Positions 1 to 10,606 of a stretch of 64,000 nt of DNA are shown here, piece by piece. The notes below the pieces were generated by a model that saw only the letters and a list, made by a program, of their open reading frames with translations, had not been told where the DNA came from and did not search any database. How positions within the stretch are numbered: the stretch's first letter is position 1; every line of letters starts with the position of its first letter. Origin of the DNA: Ligustrum vulgare (lineage: Eukaryota > Streptophyta > Magnoliopsida > Lamiales > Oleaceae); NCBI GenBank assembly GCA_963555705.1, contig OY743183.1, positions 44,877,466-44,941,465 of the forward strand. Direction: 5' to 3'. Both the position numbers and the translations under genes were made by a program.

Positions 1-1100
1 AAATGTAAGGAAAAAAATTCTATTGTTGCCCATCCTGAGTAAATGTAGTGAATAGAGTACCCCCCCCCCCCCCCCGGTAGTGTCCATTAACATAGGTGAC
101 ATCAACTATGACAACTGACCTACAATTCATCCATCCACGAATTAATGCTCCAAGTGCCATGAAGTAGTATTTGAACCGATTGTGACTGTCAATCTTCATC
201 CCCGTGATAGTGCTTGGATTCGTACATTCCAACACATTCAAATAACTTGGCACCTGCTGAAATGATTCCTTAGGATCCCCCCTAATAATCTCAATGTTTT
301 CTCTCTAGATCTCCAAGCTTTCACATAATTCAACGAAACACCATAGGCATGCAACATATCGTTTCATATGTCATTTGGGGTGTATAAAGTTCATGTGGAG
401 TTTTACTTGTACTTTATGTAAGTGGACACAACGATGCTTGACACTTGCCTGTGTGACCTCCAGCACTATATCCGATGGACATGTATGTCCGTCATGCATA
501 TATCTTATTTGAAATAATTCCGTCTTCCCCAACCTGGATGACCTACACAACTACTTACATACATTGTGCAAACACTTGACGACGTACTCCTTCTTGTCCA
601 ATCGGACAACCATGAATTCAAACATATGTTTTTAATAGCATAAAATGCCAGTCTCAACTTGAGTGTCTCTTTATCCCTAAAGATTCATCCGTCTTACATG
701 ATGCCTCCACTGTTGCAGCACTTATTTCAGTAGCCATTTCATGTAATGAAAATTGTTCTTCAATGCACCTCTGAATCGTTTCAATTGGCTTCATAAAAGG
801 GAAACATTCTTCATTCTGCCCATTTTCCACATCCGTGACTTCAATCATTATGGGGTATTTGGAAGGATCATTATCAATGCATCTCAATGATAGATAAGAG
901 AAAACATTATTGTCAGTCTTCATTTTGACTGGTTGTATATCACTATTCAATACATAACTCATCGTCACTGCAACTTTATTACGATTCAACCCAAACTCTA
1001 TCATAGCTGTGTCCAACAACCTCAAATAACCACAGTGTTGATCCACCACTACCAATGCAGTATGTGATCCATAAACCATGCAAATGTGGATGTAACTCAT
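1..1100 (-). pseudogene. MULE (Mutator-like) transposase, decayed, runs off left edge
   Basis: Reading leftwards from 1100, the first 148 codons resemble the N-terminal beta-rich domain of plant MULE transposases (start MSYIHICMVYGSH). Around 640-420 another frame gives the Mutator DNA-binding region (KCLHNVCK, then RYMHDGHTCPSDI). Around 360-300 comes YGVSLNYVKAWRSRE, the signature just before the catalytic domain. At 253-20 comes FKYYFMALGALIRGWMNCR, then VVIVDVTYVNGHYRG, the first catalytic-Asp region. At least two frameshifts (near 300 and 370) and in-frame stops break it, and a C15 homopolymer (61-75) lies in the catalytic region. The rest of the DDE domain would be outside the window. 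Family assignment is firm; the gene is dead. Confidence 0.85.
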
Positions 1101-1239
1101 GCTTGTACCAATATGTTGGACACATTAGACAATAAGATACATGTCAACTATACCCGTCAAGATAAGATACTGTCAAAACCAAATAAGTGTTGAAATAAAC
1201 ATTCTGAGCTTCTTAACACATATAATTGATTGTGAAAGA

Positions 1240-1645
1240 CATCAATTATGTCTCAGGTCACGTTTCTATTTTTATTGGGTCACGTGTTTAGGTCACATGT
1301 TAAGGACATACAAAACTCAGGTCACATGGGTATGCCATACAAGTCTAGATAACATTTCATTAATACATGGTTGTCAGGTCACATTACATTAATTTATTTG
1401 TCACAATTGAAAATCTTATTCATTTGAGTAATTCATATATTGAACATGCTCTGAGATACAACAAATAAGACTCGAGTCACATTATAGATTTCTCAATGTT
1501 CATATCCTATAGGCCGGAATTCATAAATGGATCATCAGAACTTCAGCACGCATTCATTTTCGGAATCAAAGCTATTGACGTCACATCTCATCAATTATAC
1601 ACTATATATCTAAGTTCCCAAAGTCACGTTCTTAACATTCATACA
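1240..1645. repeat. Scattered GGTCACA/GTCACA motif stretch upstream of MULE gene
   Basis: Loosely spaced copies of AGGTCACA, GGTCACGT and GTCACAT occur just 5' of the MULE transposase pseudogene (for example near 1256, 1278, 1291, 1319, 1376, 1475, 1578 and 1623). The density is well below the arrays at 2519-3318 and 11530-12120, but the core GTCAC is the same. The rest of 1101-2160 shows no recognisable gene; short ORFs there match no family I know. Confidence 0.5.
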
Positions 1646-2162
1646 CTTTAGTGTACATTAACAACATTATTCCATTACCTCTTCAATTGGGTTTCAGCGT
1701 TCCAACGTTAGTTCAACCTAGACACACAAGTTCCAACACAAAGAAATGGAGCTTTATTTTGATATGTATGTGCCCACGCGAATCTTCGATCGCCATTATA
1801 GAATTGTGGCCAGAGCAACGGGAATATGTTTTCCGAAATTGTAGTCAAGTATAGTGAAATATGTGCAATTCAGCCCCTAAATCTTCAGTTTCCTAGTTGT
1901 CACACATTTTCTTGGAGTGTTTTTCAACCTTCTATTTGTAAATTCAGTATCTCTACCAGGTCAAGCTTAGTGATACGGCGATTCTCACATTTGTTGGGGT
2001 TTATGTCTCTTTGTATTTGCTGCTTAATTATGGTGTCCAGAGTAGGGATTTCGTTGAAAGTGTCACTAACGGTTATGGATTTTTATATATCAAGATAATC
2101 CTTTATTATGACATTAATCCAAGAAGAATATTGGAATTGTAAAAAAGGGGGACACTTAATTG

Positions 2163-2282
2163 CTTGAAGCGGGCATCGTAATGTTTCGCTTTGTCAGATC
2201 TAAAGATCAATTAGTGGACATACTCACTAAGGTTATGGAGAGCAGAGCTTTTGATGATTTCTTAGACAAATTTGGCATGTGA
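2163..2282 (+). pseudogene. Ty1/copia polyprotein C-terminal tail
   Basis: The frame from 2163 reads LEAGIVMFRFVRSKDQLVDI followed by LTK and ends DKFGM-stop at 2280-2282. This is the conserved end of copia RNase H (FV.S.DQLADI.TK ... LGM). Upstream the frame is blocked by a stop at 2157, so only about 39 codons remain. No LTR could be matched to it. It sits directly left of element A. Confidence 0.75.
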
Positions 2283-2518
2283 AGCGCTTTGTCAAAAAGC
2301 GAAAAAAAAATGGTCAACTAACAATCAACGCACCATGTGGCCAAAAAAGCGAGCCCAAGGTTGAGGCCCAATCTACATTCTCTCCACACATAAGCTTTTA
2401 CAGAAGAGATAAATACATATGTAAGGAGTTTAAAAAATGAAATTGGAAATTTAAGAAATTTGTGATTATAATACAAAAATCAGGTTTTTAATTAAAAAAT
2501 AGGTAATTAAATAAGTTG

Positions 2519-3318
2519 AGGTCACAAACACAAACACAAATCACAAATTCTAAAGGTCACAAATTATGAAATTTCTCGGTCACAAATTATAAAATTGTTT
2601 GGTCCGACTTAATTTTCGGTCACAAATAATAAATTTATTGGTCACAACTTATTCTCAGTCACAAATAATCAAATTAATCAGTCACAAATTATTATTCGGT
2701 CACAAATCACAAATATTAAAGGCCACGACTTATTTATCGGTCACAAATATTTGGTCACGACTTATTTCTCAGTCACAAATTAAAAATTTATAAGTCACGA
2801 CTTATTTCTTGGTCAAAAATCATGAATTTTATAGGTCACAACTTTTTTATAGGTCACAATTACGAATTTTATAGGTCACAATTTATTTCTCGGTCACAAA
2901 TCACTAACTTTGTAAGTCACAACTTTTTTATCAGTCACAAATCACAAATTTTATAGGTCACAACTTATTTCTCGATAAAAAATTACAAATTTTATAGATC
3001 ACAACTCATTTCTTGGTCACAATTTTCAAAGATCATGACTCATTTATAGGTCACAACTTCACGGTCACAATTTACAAATTCTATAAATCACAAACTTATT
3101 TTATGTCACAAATTTTAAAATAATTGGTCACAAGTTAAAATCATGAGTCATAATTTACATATTATTTGGTTAGAAATTTCAAAATTAATAGTCACAACTT
3201 AAGAATTATAAGTCATAATTACAAATTCTCTCAATTTCAAATTCTTTAGGTCACATATTGCTTATTGGTCACTAATAAAAAAATTTTGGTCACAAATAAC
3301 AAATTCATGGTCACAATT
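2519..3318 (+). repeat. Degenerate GGTCACAA array in element A
   Basis: About 800 bp hold several dozen copies of (A/C)GGTCACAA(A/C)TT(A/T) at irregular 15-35 bp spacing, separated by AT-rich spacers. The copies point the same way. This is not a clean tandem satellite: spacer lengths and sequences vary while the core is kept. The minus-strand equivalent TTGTGACC fills the same place in element B. Confidence 0.9.
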
Positions 3319-4209
3319 AATTAAATCCAGTTCTCGACTTCCACCCTACACACAACCACTGCAGCTGCCAATCGTCGCAACACCACCACCGACCACCGCC
3401 ACTACCAACACAAAAAGACCCGAACCACCAACACTCCACCTCACCGCCACCACCTACAACCATCACCGCCCAACCCAACCAACCACAACCTAACAACAAT
3501 GGAAACAAAAATCACTGCCACCAACACCAAGCATCACCATCACCACCCCAACCTGTCGCCGTCGAACAACATAAACAATAGAAATCGGCTCCTCGTATAG
3601 GGATGACAATAATACCGATGCCCATTGGAGATCCGCAATAAATGGGTGGAGATTACTCGAATAAATAGGTTCGTGGGTAGGTTATGGAGGTAAACTTTAA
3701 AACTCATGGGTATAGGTCGGGTTTGAGTTTTACTACAATACCCATACCCGACTCGTATACCTATTAATTTCCTTAAAAAATTATATAATTTAAAACAAAA
3801 GTGATTTTGTAAAAAAAATAATAATAATAAAAAAAATACAACCGAAATATCTATTGACGTTTTTAACATCTAAACATTAATATGTTTAAACTATTGACTT
3901 TGTTAACATCTAAAAAAATTGTAAAATTTGCTTGTTTAGTTTACCTAGAACAATATTTTTTCAAGTCAAATTCAAGTGAAGCCCAATATTAAATTGATTC
4001 AAGTTAATATGGAGCACCTCTAACCTAAAACCTATTTATAGCCCTAAAAAAAATATTAAAAAAATAAATAATTAGTAATGAGTTTTAAATGGATATAGAA
4101 GCATACCCACCTCCAACCACCATTCTTAAATGGATATATAGGTAGGGTATGAAGGTTCTAAATCTAAAGTGAGTAGGTATGAATTTGGCAAACCTGACCC
4201 ATTGTCTTC

Positions 4210-4836
4210 TGTTGTGATTTTATACTTACCAAATCTGATGGAAAGAACAAGTTGCGAACAAGTTGCTGAAAGAAGGAAGAATAAAGAACTAAAATTCAAG
4301 GAAACAGCTTCTACCCGGATGGAAGTTGATTGAATGGTGATAGAATCATGATTCAATGCGGATAGAATTTGATAGATTCCGGATAGAATTGTGCACAGAA
4401 ACAAAAAAAGACAAATTGTGCACAGAAACAAAAACAAGACAAATAGACAAACAAGAAAGAAGATCACATAGAAGGCAAGAAAGAAAGAATTAAACTGGAA
4501 GAAAACCTCTTCCCAACCTTTATATACCAAGACTAAAACATGTTTAAAACAGACTTGTAATCATCAGAAAGATTTTACCTAGATTTACAAGATTTTAACC
4601 ACTCTTCCTAATCTCACTTTATCTTACTTTCATTCCCTGAGTTCCTCACCCTTTCTACATACCTAATACAAGTATTTATAGGCATAAAGGGTATAAACTA
4701 CCTAACAAACTAAGGCTCCATATAGTTGAAGATTCCAACCAAAATCAGTTGCAAAACGAACCAAAAATGAGGCTCCAGTTCAACGGCATTTCTGATTGTT
4801 TGAGGAATCAAGACTTTAAGGAATCATTTTCTTACA
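4210..4836 (-). repeat. 3' LTR of the copia element
   Basis: It matches 6114-6662 along its length, with TG/CA ends. It is 627 bp against 549 bp because of small internal duplications, including a doubled GTGCACAGAAACAAAAA-type unit near 4390-4440 and extra sequence near 4610-4650. Many substitutions relative to its partner suggest the insertion is not recent. Confidence 0.88.
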
Positions 4837-4964
4837 TTCTCCACCTTGATTCCTTGAAGGAAAATTACAGATGTAGTTGGAACCTTTAACTTCATTTCCT
4901 TACAAAACATAGATTCCTTGTTGTAGCACTCCTTTCATGACTACCACCGAATTTTCCATCACCT

Positions 4965-5400
4965 TTAACACTCCACCTTGGGCTTTGTACTCACAACCAG
5001 ATTTGCAAGTGCTCCCAGTGAGATCAGATTTCTTCCAAGGCGTGGTACATGCCTCACTCCACCAAGGACCTTTGATGAACCATCCCACAATTTCAGCTTG
5101 ACAGAACCAACACCAACCAATTCACAGGTGTTATCATTTTCCATTAGCACTTTACTTTCAGCAATCGGTTTGTACTCCATGAAAAATTCCTTTCTTGGTG
5201 TCATATGAAATGAGCAACCTCTGTCCATAATCCACACATTGGTCTGGCTTGCACTTGTTACAGCAAGCACTTCACCAACTTCATAGCCTTCAGACGCATT
5301 TGCACACTCTCCATCTTGCTTGTTGTTTCCTTGCTTCATCCACCTCTTGTTTGTTTGTGGACAATTTTCTTAAAGTGTCCTTCTTGATGACAAATCCATC
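4965..5400 (-). pseudogene. Copia zinc knuckle and aspartic protease remnant
   Basis: After the gag stop the sequence reads WICHQEGHFKK in one frame and CPQTNKRW in the next, so a frameshift splits the CCHC knuckle. The protease follows (WIMDRGCSFHMT ... RHVPRLGRNLISLG). The catalytic DSG/DTG triad is DRG here, so activity is unlikely. The frame ends at 4965, about 130 bp before the polypurine tract, and the remainder of pol is absent. Confidence 0.8.
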
Positions 5401-6007
5401 ACACTTTCTTTTCCTTTCTTCCTTCCATATTCAGCACTTCCTCATTCCTCTTGTTAAGATTTCCATTCAACTTCAAATCCAATTCCTTTGAATAGGCTGC
5501 TGCAACAACTTCTTTAAGGGTCAAGGATTCCTTACTATATTTGATGGTGTCTCTTAGATGATCATAGGCTGGGGGCAAATAATTTAACAAGAAAATGGCT
5601 TGATCTTCTTCATCAATCTTGATTTCCAGATTCTCCAAATCTAAAACCAGCTTTGTAAACTCATCAATAGATTTTGATTCATCCATCTTGAAACTGTAGA
5701 ACTTATGTTTCAAGTAGATCCGGTTTGGTAAAGCTTTGGTCAAGTAGAGCTCTTCCAGTTTGTTCCACATTTCAGAGGCCGTCTTCTCCTTGAGTACCTT
5801 CCTTAGAACTGTATCAGAGAGGCTAAGGATGATGGTTTTTCTTGCCTTCTTCAAGGTGTCAGCCTGGTTTGAAACCTTAGTTCCAGATTTTTCTTCCAAG
5901 GCTTCTTCCAATCCAAGATTACCAAGATGTGCCATCATTTTCTCCATCCAAAGGTTGAAATCATTATTTCCATTTAATTTCTCCACTTCAAATTTGGATG
6001 TTGACAT
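5399..6007 (-). CDS. Copia gag (UBN2-type capsid protein)
   Basis: This is an open frame of about 200 codons starting MSTSKFEVEKLNGNNDFNLW, the usual start of copia Gag. An in-frame upstream ATG at 6112 would add 35 residues but overlaps the primer-binding site, so 6007 is chosen. Conserved Gag blocks follow: MWNKLEELYL, LKHKFYSFKM, a hydrophobic LVLDLENL, then LLNYLPPAYDHLRDTI. The product would form the cytoplasmic virus-like particle. The stop at 5399 falls where the first Cys of the zinc knuckle should be (TGA for a Cys codon), cutting Gag from its nucleic-acid-binding tail. Confidence 0.85.
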   Translation of the reverse strand: MSTSKFEVEKLNGNNDFNLWMEKMMAHLGNLGLEEALEEKSGTKVSNQADTLKKARKTIILSLSDTVLRKVLKEKTASEMWNKLEELYLTKALPNRIYLKHKFYSFKMDESKSIDEFTKLVLDLENLEIKIDEEDQAIFLLNYLPPAYDHLRDTIKYSKESLTLKEVVAAAYSKELDLKLNGNLNKRNEEVLNMEGRKEKKV

Positions 6008-6113
6008 GATGTGATCAAGATTCTGACCAGGAATCTTTCTTTTACAAGAAATGTGTTTGGCCAAACAAGAAAAAGAGAAATCAGGCCAGGAAATTTCAAG
6101 CTCTGATACCAAT

Positions 6114-6662
6114 TGTTATGATTTTACACTTACTAAATCTAATGTAAAGAACAAGTTGCTGGAAGAAGGAAGAATAAAGAGCTAAAATTCAAGGAAACAG
6201 CTTCTATCCAGATAGAAGTTGATTGAATTGTGATAGAATCATAATTCAATACGGATAGAATTTGATAGAATCTGGATAGAATTGTGCACAAAAACAAAAA
6301 CAAGACAAATAGACAAACAAGAAAGAAGATCACACAGAAAGCAAGAAAGAAAGAATTAAACCGGAAGAAAACCTCCCTCTTCCCGGCCTTTATTGACCAA
6401 GACTAAAACATGATTTACAAACTTGTAATCATATTTTACCTAGATTTACAAGAGTTTAATCACTCTTCCCTCACCCCTTCTACACACCTAATATAAGTAT
6501 TTATAGGCATAAAAGGGTATAAACTACCTAACAAACTAAGGATCCATATAGTTGAAGATTCCAACCAAAATCAGTTGCAAAACAAACCAAAAATGAGGCT
6601 CCAGTTCAACGGCATTTCTGATTGTTTGAGGAATCAAGACTTTAAGGAATCATTTTCTTACA
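6114..6662 (-). repeat. 5' LTR of the copia element
   Basis: It runs from TGTTATGATTTTAC to ...TTTTCTTACA on the plus strand, directly followed on the minus strand by the primer-binding site. Its outer end is only 9 bp from the hAT element terminus. Confidence 0.88.
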
Positions 6663-7281
6663 TCATCTCTATCAACGTAACAAAGAATTAGAAATTGCCA
6701 CCGCCACTATCGTCACCGCACCACTATTACAACGACCATCTACACCTGCATCGCAACCACCACTACAACCCGCGACAATCACCACCACGACTCACCACAA
6801 CAAACTGCACCACACAAACCTTATTCAAGTAGCCACCACCACCACAGTCCCATCACCACCACGGTCACCACCATAATCGCAACCACAGAGTCACCCCTTA
6901 TTCACACAACCACCACCACAACCACTATGACACCACGCTGCACATCGCAACCACTTTGACACCACCACTGCAACCACACAGCCACCATGCTACACATCGC
7001 AAGTTCTTGCCGCACAATGAAACCGTCAATGAGAGAGAGAGAGGTCACGCTACCGCCGATGGAGAGAGAAGATTAACTGCCGGTAGAGGAGAGAGGGAGT
7101 AGAGAGAGAAGGTGAAGATAAGGTTTGGTTAGAGTGTAATGAGGTTTGGGATGGGTTAGTTGACGTGGGTAAATGTGATTTTGAAAAAAAAATGAATAAA
7201 GACTTGATTTTAATATAAATAACTTGTAATCTTTATTTTTGGATTGTGTAGTTTAAAAATAGGGTCTGATGTAATTTCCCC

Positions 7282-8085
7282 TTTACAGAATAAAGAGACT
7301 GTAAATTTCCCTTTGTTATCCAATGTGAGATTGCTTCCAAAGTTCCAAGGCAAATTTTGTGTTCAAAATTAAGGAAAAAGTTCATGGCTGTATGTGTATG
7401 TTTGGTACAACTTTTGGAAGGTGTAAAAGTACTTTTAGAAAGCTCAAAGTACTTTTGCTAAAAAAAAATATAGATGTTTGACTATGGTTGAAAAAGAAAT
7501 TTTTTTACTGCATAAATAATTTTTTCAAGTTATTTTAAAGAAGCTCAAAATTGTAACTTCTCCAAGAAGCACTTTTTTGTAAAAACTGAAATATACAATA
7601 TTTTATTATGAAATATAATGAAAATATATCATTTTCTATAATTCATATTAAAATATCATATTTTATTGATTAATATGAAATTATATTTTATTAATTAATA
7701 AAGTTTAAAATATGTTGAAAATATAATATTTTTCATAACTCGTATTGAAATATTGTATTTTATTTTTTAATATAAAATTTATTGACAAATTTTTTTTCTG
7801 TATATCTTATAAAAAACTATTGAAATATTATATTTTATTAAGTAATAAAATATGAAATTTATTGAAAATAATGAAATATTATATTTTATGAATTAATAAA
7901 ATATATATTTTTAAAGATAGATTTCAAAATTAAGGTGAAATAATTATATAATTTTCAGTTAATTATGATATAATTAAATGTTAGTTTATACAAAAACACT
8001 TTTATAGTTGCGATACCAAACAATCAATTAAATGTTAACAGTACTTTCTGAACTGATAGCCAAGCAACCTATTGCTTTTTATAAG
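7282..8085. other. Non-coding AT-rich stretch, possible terminus of an old TIR element
   Basis: No gene. From 7388 it reads GTATGTTTGGTACAACTTTTGG, which resembles the inverted end at 9462-9488 (TTGTGCCAAACGGGACCC). The two may be termini of an older element of about 2.1 kb enclosing element C. Around 7315 and 9495 there is also a short direct similarity (TTTCC...GTT.TCC.ATGT...GATTGC). Target-site duplications were not clear. Confidence 0.3.
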
Positions 8086-9405
8086 GGGTTAATTGTACAA
8101 AATAATAACTTAACATAACAAAACCGATTTTTACTACTAAAAAAAATCTGAAAAATACGGATTAAGTCGCGCTCTGCACCAGTGCACTCTCTATGTGGTG
8201 TCCAAAGCCTCCGACCATTTGCGCACCAGCCATGGGACTCCGACACCCCCTAGTTCAAAATTACGCTTGGCGGATCCCCTCTTTCCCTGTGACTGTAAGC
8301 TAGGTCCTCGCCGTTATTAGCAATCCAGCGCTACTTTGCCTTCTTCCGGCGCTCCATGTAAATTTTACGATTTGCTTGTGCTGCTATTTTCTGGCTGCTA
8401 TAGGTTTACTTCTCATCTTTCTCCTTTCTATTCATCATTGGGTGGTAGTGATGACAGTAGTTGTGGATGTAGTTGTTGGTGGTAATTCATTGCAGGTGGT
8501 AGGTGATATGTTGTAGGTGGGTAGCTTAGGAGATCGATTTTGTGTGGTTATGATCGGCTGGTAATTGGGTTTTGGGCGGAGATGGTACGAAAACTATTTG
8601 ATTAAGTGTGAAAGAAAGTTTCATAAAAAATTGTAAAAGTATCAAACTGTGATAATCTGCATTGGGGATCCAGAATGGTCATTTGGTGTTCAAGGTGAGA
8701 TTTTGGTGGTTTCTCTGCATTTCTGCACCTTTCTTCTGCCTTACTTCACTCCCTATGCAACAATTCAAACTCAATTTCGATCCGGGAAACATTCTAGTAC
8801 ATTTCATGAAAGTTGATTTTGGTGACTTCATACATTACCTGTGATTTTTTTACTGCAAATTCAAATTCACGTCTCCTGGACCTTATTGCTGCTGGGTATT
8901 ATGTTTTAGGATTTTATTGTTGTAAAGGCTGTTGGTTTTGATCGGGGTTGACATCTTGCTACTTTTGTTTTTAATGATTTTTATGCTTGTGGTTGGCAAT
9001 AATGGTGGTCGTGGACTATACCTGAAACAATAATGTATAAATTAAGTATCAAAAAAATTTGTAAAGTATCAAGTTGTGATACTTAAATTAAATGCATGAA
9101 AATTATTTAATTTTATGTTTGAGGTAAAGTGTCATAAAAATTACTAAAGTATATCATACTGTGATACTAAAAAAATTTGAAAAAGTATCATAAGTATCAT
9201 ATTGTGATACTAAAAAAATTTGAAAAGTATCATATTATTAAACTAACATAATTATAAGTATCATACTGTGATACTAACCTATTTGAAAACTATCAAAAGT
9301 ATTTTTCAGTTTTTAAGATTTTATTATAAGTAATTTTCAAGTTTTATAAAATGTAAGTAAATTACAGTTTGATTCATAAAAGTATGGTATTTTTGTGAAG
9401 AACCC
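8086..9405. mobile_element. Element C: MULE-type non-autonomous TIR transposon
   Basis: The left end GGGTTAATTGTACAAAATAA and the right end read on the minus strand, GGGTTCTTCACAAAAATACC, form imperfect inverted repeats of about 26 bp. Flanks TTTTATAAG (8077-8085) and TTTTATAAA (9406-9414) match at 8 of 9, fitting a Mutator-type 9-bp duplication. The interior has a GC-rich part (8165-8360), a GGTGGTAGT-rich part (8440-8510) and a GTGATAC/GTATCA array (9040-9300). No transposase. The short ORF at 8662-8844 has no recognisable domain. Confidence 0.65.
9040..9300. repeat. AGTATCAT / GTGATACT motif array in element C
   Basis: Alternating copies of AAAGTATCAT and its complement-like GTGATACT recur about a dozen times, with a further pair near 8636-8652. 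Because both orientations occur, short hairpins are possible. It occupies the same relative place as the GGTCACAA arrays of elements A and B. Confidence 0.75.
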
Positions 9406-9649
9406 TTTTATAAACAACACTTTATAAAAACTCTATTAATAAAATCTTTACAGTAAAAAGCTCTATTCATAATATTTGTGCCAAACGGGACCCTAAGTTT
9501 CCTTAGTTGTCCGATGTTGGATTGCCTAGGTTAGTATATTGGTTTCCTCTTTACCTTTTTTTATTTTTCTTCTTTTTAATTAACTTTTTAATTTTTTAAG
9601 TACAACTTGAATTATTAATTTATTAGAAATAAACTATTAGTTTATTTAG

Positions 9650-9652
<3 letters not shown>

Positions 9653-9714
<62 letters not shown>
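9653..9714. repeat. (AAT)n microsatellite
   Basis: About twenty uninterrupted AAT/ATA triplets. The surrounding 9406-10019 is AT-rich with no gene. Confidence 0.95.
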
Positions 9715-9715
<1 letters not shown>

Positions 9716-10049
9716 GCAGTTGACAGATCTCTTTTTTTTTTTTTTTTATGGTATAACTTTAATTTGAACAAAGCAAATTATTTAGACATATATAGTTATT
9801 AATTTTTGAATTTTTGAAATAAACTATACTTTTAAATTTAGTATGTAGGAATTTTCTAGTTTTTTGCCTTTTGAAAACTTAAAAATTGTGTAGTAGACTA
9901 GTGGTAGGAATTATGGTTAAGTAAATACAATATTTATAATTCTAGATGTGTTTGATATGCATTATTTCAATTATTTAATGGTTTACATTGATTAAAAACT
10001 TAAAAAAGAATCGAAAAACGTTTTTTAACGCTTTAGTTCCGCCTACTCT

Positions 10050-10148
10050 CACTTAAGTTTGTAAAGCTCGACTCTCGGGCTCCACGATTCGTCATGTTTC
10101 ACACTTTTTAGAACACTGAGCATGTGTGACATCCATGTATCAACTTGA
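10050..10148 (+). pseudogene. Copia polyprotein C-terminal remnant
   Basis: The frame ending at 10146-10148 reads LFRTLSMCDIHVST-stop, matching the extreme C-terminus of many plant copia polyproteins (K.LGM.DI....T). Five bases later the polypurine tract CTTGAGGGGA leads into the LTR at 10154. Nothing upstream could be read as pol. Confidence 0.55.
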
Positions 10149-10193
10149 GGGGATGTTGAAATAATTGGTGTTTTGCCTTGCTAATTGGAGTTT

Positions 10194-10549
10194 CGAAGTA
10201 AGCGATCTCTTGGTGTTAAAGATGGAAAGACGATTTTCTTTTTTTGATCATTTCATTATATTGTAATATTTTCCTTTTCTAGATAGGCGAGATTTAAGGC
10301 AATTAGATTAATTCTATATTGTAATTTTTTCCTTTTCTAGATATGTTTTATTTAAGGTAGTTAGGTTATTACGAAGTAAGCAATCGCTTGGTGTTAAAGA
10401 TGGAAAGATGATTCTCTTTTTTGTGGTTATTTCATTACATTGTAATATTTTCCTTTTCTAGGTAGGTGAGATTTAAGGCAATTAGATTTAGCCTCTATAT
10501 GTTAAAAGTTTTTTTATTTAAAAACATTTTTTTATGTTTTTTTAGGTAA
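10194..10549 (+). repeat. 178-bp tandem duplication inside the copia LTR
   Basis: CGAAGTAAGCGATCTCTTGG at 10194 is repeated as CGAAGTAAGCAATCGCTTGG at 10372. The following sequence (GGTGTTAAAGATGGAAAG ... TTCCTTTTCTAG ... AGATTTAAGGCAATTAGATT) is repeated in order with scattered changes. Confidence 0.8.
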
Positions 10550-10606
10550 AATGTATGGTTGAAAAATAGAGAGAAAATGTGTGTTGTTAAAAAGCTATTT
10601 GAAAAA

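Larger units (their letters stand above)
4210..6662 (-). mobile_element. Ty1/copia element, internally deleted (gag and protease only)
   Basis: Two LTRs bound a 1.28-kb interior on the minus strand. Next to the upstream LTR is the primer-binding site TGGTATCAGAGC (complement of 6100-6111, initiator Met-tRNA type). Next to the other is the polypurine tract AAGGTGGAGAA (complement of 4837-4847). Flanking 5-bp words TCTTC (4205-4209) and TCATC (6663-6667) differ at one base. Integrase, reverse transcriptase and RNase H are missing, so it could only move with proteins supplied in trans. Confidence 0.9.
3598..6671. mobile_element. hAT-type MITE-like element carrying the copia insertion
   Basis: The left end TAGGGATGACAAT is inverted at the right end (TAGAGATGACAAT on the minus strand). 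Flanks TCCTCGTA (3590-3597) and TCAACGTA (6672-6679) match at 6 of 8 positions, consistent with an old 8-bp hAT duplication. The interior at 3600-3780 and 4085-4205 is the plant dispersed repeat built from ATACCCATACCCGACTCG-like words. Without the copia it is about 0.6 kb. It splits element A in two. Confidence 0.6.
2406..7281 (-). mobile_element. Element A: MULE-type non-autonomous TIR transposon with nested insertions
   Basis: The ends are inverted: the left starts GAGATAAATACATATG and the right, read on the minus strand, starts GGGGAAATTACATCAG, with loose similarity for about 50 bp. A perfect 9-bp duplication TTTACAGAA flanks it (2397-2405 and 7282-7290), the size typical of Mutator-like insertions. 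The interior holds the GGTCACAA array, then CCACCACC-rich sequence (3340-3597, resuming at 6680-7000), then a GA-rich stretch. Removing the hAT insert at 3598-6671 leaves about 1.8 kb, close to the 1.6 kb of element B, its sister in the other orientation. No transposase is present. Confidence 0.8.

Noticed and set aside
3317..3508. Gly/Trp-rich minus-strand ORF in element A
   Set aside because: Same cause: CCACCACC low-complexity DNA, no start context or domain.
7388..9490. Firm call of a 2.1-kb TIR element around element C
   Set aside because: Only about 12 bp of inverted similarity (TTTGG.ACAA) and no convincing target duplication; kept as a low-confidence note only.
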